From contig JAKRSE010000338.1 of assembly GCA_022402505.1 (NCBI GenBank), positions 1 through 7,545 of the forward strand: a stretch of 7,545 nucleotides of DNA, given 5' to 3'. The translations under genes were made by a program, and so were the position numbers. The notes below the pieces were generated by a model. The model searched no databases and was not told where the DNA came from. It saw only the letters and a list, made by a program, of their open reading frames with translations. Shown here piece by piece: positions 1 to 4,280 of the stretch; positions within the stretch are counted from its first letter, which is position 1; each line of letters starts with the position of its first letter. The DNA is from Fimbriimonadaceae bacterium. GTDB taxonomy: Bacteria > Armatimonadota > Fimbriimonadia > Fimbriimonadales > Fimbriimonadaceae.

Positions 1-733
1 CGACCATCCTGGACACATCCAAGGAGACCTGCGAGACCGGGACACGATGCGCCGGGCCTGCGAAGGAATGGACGCCGTCTGCCACAACGGTGCGGCCGCC
101 TGGAACATCCCCGACCGGCCGGGCGAGTGCTTCGACATCAACGTCCGGGGGACCTGGACCGTGATGGAAGCGGCGGTCGAGGCCGGGGTCCAAAGAGTCA
201 TCTTCCATTCGAGTCTCCACGCGATCGGGGTTCCCGGGGTTCGGATTCCTTTGCGCGACGACCTGCCTCGGCGGATCGCCTTCGAATATCAGGCGTCCAA
301 GGCGGCGGGTGAGACGATCGTGGAGGGCATGGGGCGTCATGCCGGGATCACAACGCTGGCCCTCCGCAGCACGGCCATCATGGACGAGCGGCGACTGAGC
401 TGGGGCCAGAGACACACTCCTGAGGAGCAGGAGCAGCAGATGAGCTACAGTCTCGGCGGCTTTGTGGCGGCAGGCGACGTCGCTCGGGCGGTGCTGGCGG
501 GACTGACCCGGCCGCTGACCGGGCATTCGGCCTGCCTTCTGGCTCACCGGGAGATCGGCTCGCGGCTTCCGACGCGAGAGTTCGTCGCCCGCTATCTCTC
601 GGATCTGGAGGTCGATCCGGATTGGAGCCTTGAGGGGCGCAACGGCCTGATCGACACCAGGGCCTCCCGCGAACTGCTCGGCTGGGAGGCCCAAAGAGAC
701 TGGGAAGACGTGATCGCCGGCCGGATCAGTTGA
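1..733 (+). CDS. NAD-dependent epimerase/dehydratase family protein (extended SDR), 5' partial
   Basis: This is the C-terminal portion of an extended short-chain dehydrogenase/reductase, the nucleotide-sugar epimerase/dehydratase superfamily of cytosolic NAD(P)-dependent enzymes. The reading frame is open to the left edge (first full codon at position 2), and residues such as GDLRDRD and EGMDAVCHNGAA before and just after the first internal ATG (47) are the typical strand-4 region of the family. The gene therefore starts outside the window and the N-terminal Gly-rich dinucleotide motif is not visible. Seen here are NVRGT followed by the helix to VQRVIFHSS (strand 5 with the catalytic Ser/Thr), and YQASK (287-301), the YxxxK catalytic pair. 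The end, DTRASRELLGWEA, matches the usual substrate-domain tail. The substrate cannot be told. The stop (731-733) lies inside the 3' end of convergent dnaN, an 8-base overlap. Family assignment is secure; specific function is unknown. Confidence 0.88.
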   Translation, partial: DHPGHIQGDLRDRDTMRRACEGMDAVCHNGAAAWNIPDRPGECFDINVRGTWTVMEAAVEAGVQRVIFHSSLHAIGVPGVRIPLRDDLPRRIAFEYQASKAAGETIVEGMGRHAGITTLALRSTAIMDERRLSWGQRHTPEEQEQQMSYSLGGFVAAGDVARAVLAGLTRPLTGHSACLLAHREIGSRLPTREFVARYLSDLEVDPDWSLEGRNGLIDTRASRELLGWEAQRDWEDVIAGRIS

Positions 734-1826
734 TCGACATCGGCATGATCACGCAGAAGTGATTCTCGCCGTCTTCGGTGGGTCGGATGATGGCGGCCCG
801 GCTGGCGTCGGTCAGTTCGGCGACGACTCCCTGCGAATCCATCGCCTGGATCGCTTCCAGGATGAACTTGCCGTTGAAGGCGATGTCCAGGTCCCCGTTC
901 CGGCTGACGACTCCGACCTCTTCCTTCGCGTCGCCCTTTTCCGGACTGCTGGCGGTGAGGATCACCTTGTCGCCCTGACCGCTGAACCGGATGCGGTTGC
1001 CGCCGTCGCGGGCCATGATGAGGGTCCGCCGCAGGTTGGCGTAGAGTTCTTCTCGGTCCAGCATCCAGCTCCGAGTGTATTCTGCCGGGATGACACGCTC
1101 CCAATTGGGGTACTTACCGGAGAGCAGCTGAGCCACGATCCGGGCATGGCCGACATCCAGGCTGAGGCGCTGGTCATCGAACTTGATCGTGATCTCCTGA
1201 TCTTCCGTGACGCCCAGAAGCTTGAAGGCTCGCAGAACCTTGGCGGGCACGACCGCCTCCAGGCTGTTGCCGATGCCGGGCTGGGGAACCTTCTGGATCG
1301 CCATCCGGTGGATGTCGGTGGCGACAAGGGTGAGGACTTCGCCGTCATAGGTGAAGAGGACTCCGGTCAGGGTCGCCTTGATGTTGTTGTCGGCGCAGGC
1401 GTAGAGCACCCGGTCCACGGCGTTCATCAGCCGGCCGTAGGTGAGGGTCAGGACCGATTCTTCCGGCACGTCCGGAGTCGGAGGAAACTCGGCGACGGTG
1501 CCGGAGACCATCTTCCACTCCGACATGCCGTGCCGCAGCACCAGGTGACGATCCACCATCTCCAGGGTCATCGGTCCAGGCCCCAGTGCGCCCAGGATGT
1601 CCGCCAAAAGCTTCTGGTTGACGCAGACGGCTCCCTCCGTCTCCACGTCGGCAGCCACTCCGGCTTCGGCCCACATCTCGGAATCGCAGCCGCTGAGCTG
1701 GATGCGTCCCTCGGAGGCGACGATCTTCACATTCGTCAGCACGGGCGTGGCGGCTCGGGTCGAGCTTGCCGAAGAGGCGAGAGCCAGGGCTCGATTCAAA
1801 TCGTTGCGGTCGACGGTGGCCTTCAT
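726..1826 (-). CDS. dnaN: DNA polymerase III beta subunit (sliding clamp)
   Basis: This encodes the replicative sliding clamp, a ring-shaped dimer of three-domain subunits that encircles DNA and tethers DNA polymerase III and other partners. The 366-residue product has the usual length. It begins like the family (MKATVDRNDLNRALALASSA, then TPVLTNV) and carries the domain-II hallmarks GVLFTYDGEVLTLVATDIHR (residues 155-174) and LLSGKYPNWERVIP (234-247). It also has FNGKFILEAI (317-326) in domain III and the C-terminal VIMPM that forms part of the partner-binding pocket. The tail is MPMSIN, slightly longer than the common MPMRL-type end. The start at 1826 fits the family N-terminus. An in-frame ATG at 1853 would add nine residues and lies 8 bases past the upstream stop, with AGGA 11 bases before it, so it is a real alternative. 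The gene is third in an operon after an ECF sigma gene and a small anti-sigma-like gene, not beside dnaA or recF. It overlaps the convergent epimerase gene at 726-733. Confidence 0.96.
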   Translation of the reverse strand: MKATVDRNDLNRALALASSASSTRAATPVLTNVKIVASEGRIQLSGCDSEMWAEAGVAADVETEGAVCVNQKLLADILGALGPGPMTLEMVDRHLVLRHGMSEWKMVSGTVAEFPPTPDVPEESVLTLTYGRLMNAVDRVLYACADNNIKATLTGVLFTYDGEVLTLVATDIHRMAIQKVPQPGIGNSLEAVVPAKVLRAFKLLGVTEDQEITIKFDDQRLSLDVGHARIVAQLLSGKYPNWERVIPAEYTRSWMLDREELYANLRRTLIMARDGGNRIRFSGQGDKVILTASSPEKGDAKEEVGVVSRNGDLDIAFNGKFILEAIQAMDSQGVVAELTDASRAAIIRPTEDGENHFCVIMPMSIN

Positions 1827-1860
1827 GGGGAGATCGGTCTGTGGGGAAACCATGCGAAAT

Positions 1861-2151
1861 TCAGTCCTGGATGGGCAGACTATACTGCCAATGGGGGGCG
1901 GCCGGCCGGTCCGTCTCAAGCTCGATGCCTTCGGCTTCCCAGGCCAGCTTCACCCGGTCGATGCTCTCGGAGGTGTAGGCGGGCGCCTCGGATTCCCTCA
2001 GGGCCTGGACGACCATCTTCAGCGAGGCCCGGTCGACCGCCGCTTCAGAGTCGGTCGCCAGCTCGGCCTCCAGGACCTCTTTGGCCTCCAGAGGGAGGGC
2101 GTCGTCCACGTCCAGGTCGATGAGCGTCTGTTTGTCGAGCCGATCCTTCAT
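1861..2151 (-). CDS. small acidic protein, putative zinc-less anti-sigma factor with clamp-binding-like C-terminus
   Basis: This 96-residue soluble protein has no cysteine, signal peptide or membrane segment. Its ATG overlaps the sigma-factor stop (ATGA, 2148-2151), so translation is probably coupled, and dnaN follows within 7-34 bases depending on the dnaN start. Residues ~10-50 (LIDLDVDDALPLEAKEVLEA and the following LATDSEA...LKMVVQALRES) have the helical layout of anti-sigma N-terminal domains, which typically read D-x-L-x-G-E-L...E-x-H-L. The HxxxCxxC zinc ligands of that family are absent. Position directly after an ECF sigma gene is the usual place of its anti-sigma partner. The protein ends PHWQYSLPIQD; QYSLPI (residues 89-94) resembles the clamp-binding peptide of E. 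coli Hda (QLSLPL). The gene is well supported by overlap and context. The anti-sigma role is inferred from position and a weak pattern, and clamp binding is a hypothesis. It could equally be an unrelated small regulator. Confidence 0.72.
   Translation of the reverse strand: MKDRLDKQTLIDLDVDDALPLEAKEVLEAELATDSEAAVDRASLKMVVQALRESEAPAYTSESIDRVKLAWEAEGIELETDRPAAPHWQYSLPIQD
1874..1889 (-). promoter_or_regulatory. Inverted repeat with TATAGT core ahead of dnaN (tentative)
   Basis: On the - strand this reads GGCAG-TATAGT-CTGCC, a 5-bp perfect inverted repeat around an A/T core that stands out in a very GC-rich region. It lies inside the last codons of the small upstream gene, about 20 bases before the ATG at 1853 and about 50 before the ATG at 1826. 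TATAGT resembles a -10 hexamer, but I see no matching -35 element 17 bases upstream. It could be an internal dnaN promoter, an operator, or just codon usage. This is a weak call. Confidence 0.2.
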
Positions 2152-2693
2152 GGTCTTCTGTCCAGGGTGGAACCCAGTTTGTCCCGCAGGGCGCGGCGGC
2201 CGCGATAGAGCCGGGATTTCAGCGCGGGAACGCTGATGTCCAGAACCTGGGCCGCCTCTTTGGCGCTCAGATCCTCCAGGTCGCAGAGTCGAAGCGGATC
2301 CTGGTATTCCTGCGGCAGATCCTTCAAGGCCTGCTGCACGGTCACCCGAAGAGCCGATTTCTCCTCTGTTCCAGTGTAATGCGCCTCGGGCGGGAGTTCC
2401 AGGAGTTTGTGCTGCCGCATCTTGTCGATGCAGAGATTCCGGGCGATCCGGAACAGCCAGGTCCGGAAGGCTCCATCCGCCTTCAGCTCATGGGCTCGGC
2501 GGAGAACCCGCAGGAACGTCTCGCTGGTCGCGTCCTCGGCGTCGGTCCGGTTGCCGAGCATCCGGTAGGCGTAGCGGAATATCCTCTCGCCGTAGAGCGC
2601 GTGAAGCCCTTCGAGGGCGGATGTGTCCCCCTCGGCCAAGGCCTTGAGATATCGGCGCTCCAGAAACGAGTCATCCCCCATGAGATCAAACAT
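2148..2693 (-). CDS. RNA polymerase sigma factor, ECF (sigma-70 group 4) family
   Basis: This is a 181-residue two-domain sigma factor that would direct core RNA polymerase to a limited set of promoters. Region 2 spans about residues 33-93: RYAYRMLGNRTDAEDATSET contains the D-AED pattern, followed by FRTWLFRIARNLCIDKMR, the classic region 2.4 helix that reads the -10 element. Region 4 spans about 122-172: LPQEYQDPLRL, then the helix-turn-helix SAKEAAQVLDISVPALKSRL (143-162) and YRGRRALRDKL. There is no region 1.1 or 3, as expected for ECF type. The start at 2693 has no strong ribosome-binding site; an in-frame ATG at 2681 is a possible alternative. It heads a - strand operon, overlapping the small anti-sigma-like gene by 4 bases, with dnaN third. 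The family is certain; the ECF group and target genes cannot be told from this sequence. Confidence 0.95.
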   Translation of the reverse strand: MFDLMGDDSFLERRYLKALAEGDTSALEGLHALYGERIFRYAYRMLGNRTDAEDATSETFLRVLRRAHELKADGAFRTWLFRIARNLCIDKMRQHKLLELPPEAHYTGTEEKSALRVTVQQALKDLPQEYQDPLRLCDLEDLSAKEAAQVLDISVPALKSRLYRGRRALRDKLGSTLDRRP

Positions 2694-2816
2694 GAACCGC
2701 CGGCCAAGCCGCCGCCGTTTCCGCCGATACGATACCCCCGTTCCGCCCCGCCCATCCCGTCACTTTTGCGGGGGCGGGGGATCGGTTCGGCCTTTCGGTC
2801 ACAATGGGGCTCCAGG
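2694..2816. promoter_or_regulatory. Divergent intergenic region between the sigma operon and metF
   Basis: This 123-base spacer must hold the start signals of both the sigma-dnaN operon (leftward) and metF (rightward). It contains a G-run block, GGGGG-C-GGGGG at 2770-2780. CCGCCCCGC at 2743-2751 could pair with it, giving a roughly 9-bp stem with one bulged base and a 16-base loop. On the - strand there is a GGAAC (2744-2740), the common -35 core of ECF promoters, followed by GTATCGTATCGG (2735-2724). The spacing to a CGTA-type -10 is too short for a textbook ECF promoter, so autoregulation by the adjacent sigma factor is only a possibility. No convincing sigma-70 -10/-35 pair was found for metF. 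Confidence 0.35.
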
Positions 2817-3767
2817 ATGAAGGTCGTCGATCATCTGGCCCGGGCCGACCGTTGCCTCTTCAGCTTCGAAATCCTTCCTCCCAAGAAGGGACAGGGCGTT
2901 CACGAACTCTTCCAGACGGTCGAAGAGCTGCTGCCGTTCTCGCCCGCCTTCATCGACGTGACGGCCCATGCGACCTCGATCGACTATCGCGAGGTCGGCG
3001 GCGGGATGCTGAAGCGGGTTCCACTGCAGAAGCGGCCCGGCACCCACGGCCTCTGCGCGGCCATCCGCTACCGATACGGCGTGGATACGGTGCCGCATCT
3101 GCTCTGCAGCGGCTTCAGCCGGGACGAGACCGAAGACGCCCTGATCGAGCTCGGATTCCTGGGGATCGATACGGTGATGGCCCTGCGGGGTGATCCGGTT
3201 CACGGAGAGAAGCGGTTCCTGCCCCGCGAAGACGGCCATTCGAACGCCCATGAACTCGTCGCCCAGATCTCGGCCATGAATCGGGGCGAGTACCTTCACG
3301 ATGCGGAATCCGCCCCGACGGACTTCTGCATCGGAGTCGCCGGCTACCCGGAAAAGCATGCCGAGTCGCCGAACCTGGAGGTCGATCTGGCCCGGCTGAA
3401 GGCCAAGGTGGACGCCGGGGCCGACTTCCTCGTCACGCAGATGTTCTTCGACAACGCCGTCTACTTCGGGTTCGTCGAGCGTTGCCGTCGGGCCGGAATC
3501 ACGGTGCCGATCATCCCCGGCCTGAAGCCCGTCACGACGAAGGCGCATCTGGTCAGCCTTCCGGCCACCTTCAACATCGACCTTCCGACCGACCTGGCCG
3601 AAGCGGTCGAGAAGGCGCCGACGCCGGCAGCCGTCCGAAAAATCGGGATCGACTGGTCGGTCGAGCAGAGCCGGGGCCTCATCGCCGGCGGCGCTCCCTG
3701 CCTTCACTACTACACGATGAGCCGGGCGCAGTCGATCCGTGAGATCGTGGCCGCCGTGTTCGGGTAG
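2817..3767 (+). CDS. metF: 5,10-methylenetetrahydrofolate reductase (NAD(P)H)
   Basis: This is a cytosolic FAD enzyme that reduces 5,10-methylene-THF to 5-methyl-THF, the methyl donor for homocysteine-to-methionine synthesis. The 316-residue product is a single TIM-barrel domain, the normal bacterial size. CLFSFEILPPKKG (residues 13-25) holds the catalytic Glu (Glu18, equivalent to E. coli Glu28), followed by FIDVTAHA. Next come VPHLLCSGFSRDE, LRGDPV with the conserved Asp126, GVAGYPEKH, VTQMFFDN and GLKPV, ending with CLHYYTM. The RPGTHGLCAAI and MNRGEYLHDAE-like segments resemble, from memory, the Bacteroidetes-type branch of the family more than the E. coli enzyme. The ATG at 2817 places the family start correctly; the frame is open upstream to 2379, but that part is antisense to the sigma gene and not family-like. 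The DinB-like gene begins 9 bases after the stop and is probably cotranscribed. Confidence 0.96.
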   Translation: MKVVDHLARADRCLFSFEILPPKKGQGVHELFQTVEELLPFSPAFIDVTAHATSIDYREVGGGMLKRVPLQKRPGTHGLCAAIRYRYGVDTVPHLLCSGFSRDETEDALIELGFLGIDTVMALRGDPVHGEKRFLPREDGHSNAHELVAQISAMNRGEYLHDAESAPTDFCIGVAGYPEKHAESPNLEVDLARLKAKVDAGADFLVTQMFFDNAVYFGFVERCRRAGITVPIIPGLKPVTTKAHLVSLPATFNIDLPTDLAEAVEKAPTPAAVRKIGIDWSVEQSRGLIAGGAPCLHYYTMSRAQSIREIVAAVFG

Positions 3768-3776
3768 CGTCGCGAC

Positions 3777-4271
3777 GTGCTGGAACAGCTGCTGGATTCC
3801 TGGGATCGCCAGGCCCGGATCATCGACTCCCTGGCAGGTCTGGTCACCGAGGAGGTTCGGAAGGCGCAGCCCTCGCCGGATGGCATGGCGCTCGACATGC
3901 AGCTCGCCCACATCCACCACTGCCGCCGAGGCTGGCTGAACAGCTTCGATCCGGCCAGGCTCGGCGAATCCGGCCGGGTCCTTGTCGAGACCGGAGACGG
4001 CTATGTCGTGATTGAAGATCTGGACCAGGTGCGGGCCGAGCTCCGGCGCAGCGCGGCTTCCGTTCGGGCGGCCGTCCAGGCGGGGATGGAGTCCGGCGGG
4101 GGCTCGATGGGGCCCTATGAGAACCCGATCCTCTTCCTGCAGCACATGGTCTGGCACGAGGGCTGGCACGCGGGCCTCCTGATGCTGGGCCTCCGTCTGG
4201 CCGGCCGCGAGCCCCCGGAGACCTGGGAAGAGACCCACATCTGGGAGCTCTGGCGGGGCCCCGAGGGGTGA
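3777..4271 (+). CDS. DinB-superfamily (DinB_2-like) putative metal-dependent protein
   Basis: This is a 164-residue single-domain protein of the DinB/YfiT four-helix-bundle superfamily. Its members bind a divalent metal through three histidines and include thiol-S-transferases (bacillithiol, mycothiol, glutathione types) and many uncharacterised proteins. Visible are QLAHIHHCRRGW (His45/47/48, helix 2 ligand region) and HMVWHEGWHAGLL (His123, His127, His131), matching the family's HExxHxG-type second ligand site. No signal peptide or membrane segment is seen. The start codon is GTG at 3777, 9 bases after the metF stop, with no clear Shine-Dalgarno in the short gap, which suggests coupling to metF. 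The stop is 7 bases from the end of the convergent NrdJ-like gene. The superfamily is well supported. The substrate is unknown, and a role linked to folate or thiol metabolism is only suggested by the neighbour. Confidence 0.85.
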   Translation: MLEQLLDSWDRQARIIDSLAGLVTEEVRKAQPSPDGMALDMQLAHIHHCRRGWLNSFDPARLGESGRVLVETGDGYVVIEDLDQVRAELRRSAASVRAAVQAGMESGGGSMGPYENPILFLQHMVWHEGWHAGLLMLGLRLAGREPPETWEETHIWELWRGPEG

Positions 4272-4280
4272 GACCCCCTC
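4263..4280. terminator. Short hairpin spanning the convergent stop codons (tentative)
   Basis: GGGGT-gag-ACCCC (4265-4277) forms a 5-bp stem with a 3-base loop. GA/TC can extend it past one bulged C. It covers the stops of the DinB-like gene (+) and the NrdJ-like gene (-), which are only 7 bases apart. There is no T-tract on either side, so it is not a classical intrinsic terminator. It may be a transcript-end structure or chance in GC-rich DNA. Confidence 0.25.

Noticed and set aside
1840..1848. DnaA-box-like TGTGGGGAA before dnaN
   Set aside because: Two mismatches from the TGTGNATAA core and no cluster of boxes; not evidence for an origin.
1827..1919. Extension of dnaN to the start at 1919
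   Set aside because: It would overlap the end of the preceding gene and gives a non-family Arg/Pro-rich leader; only the ATG at 1853 remains a credible alternative.
759..2123. Long + strand open frame opposite dnaN and the small anti-sigma-like gene
   Set aside because: Its product has no recognisable family features and exactly mirrors the certain dnaN gene; long antisense frames are expected in high-GC coding DNA.
2379..2816. Upstream extension of the metF reading frame
   Set aside because: This stretch is antisense to the sigma gene and then intergenic; MetF homology starts at the ATG at 2817.
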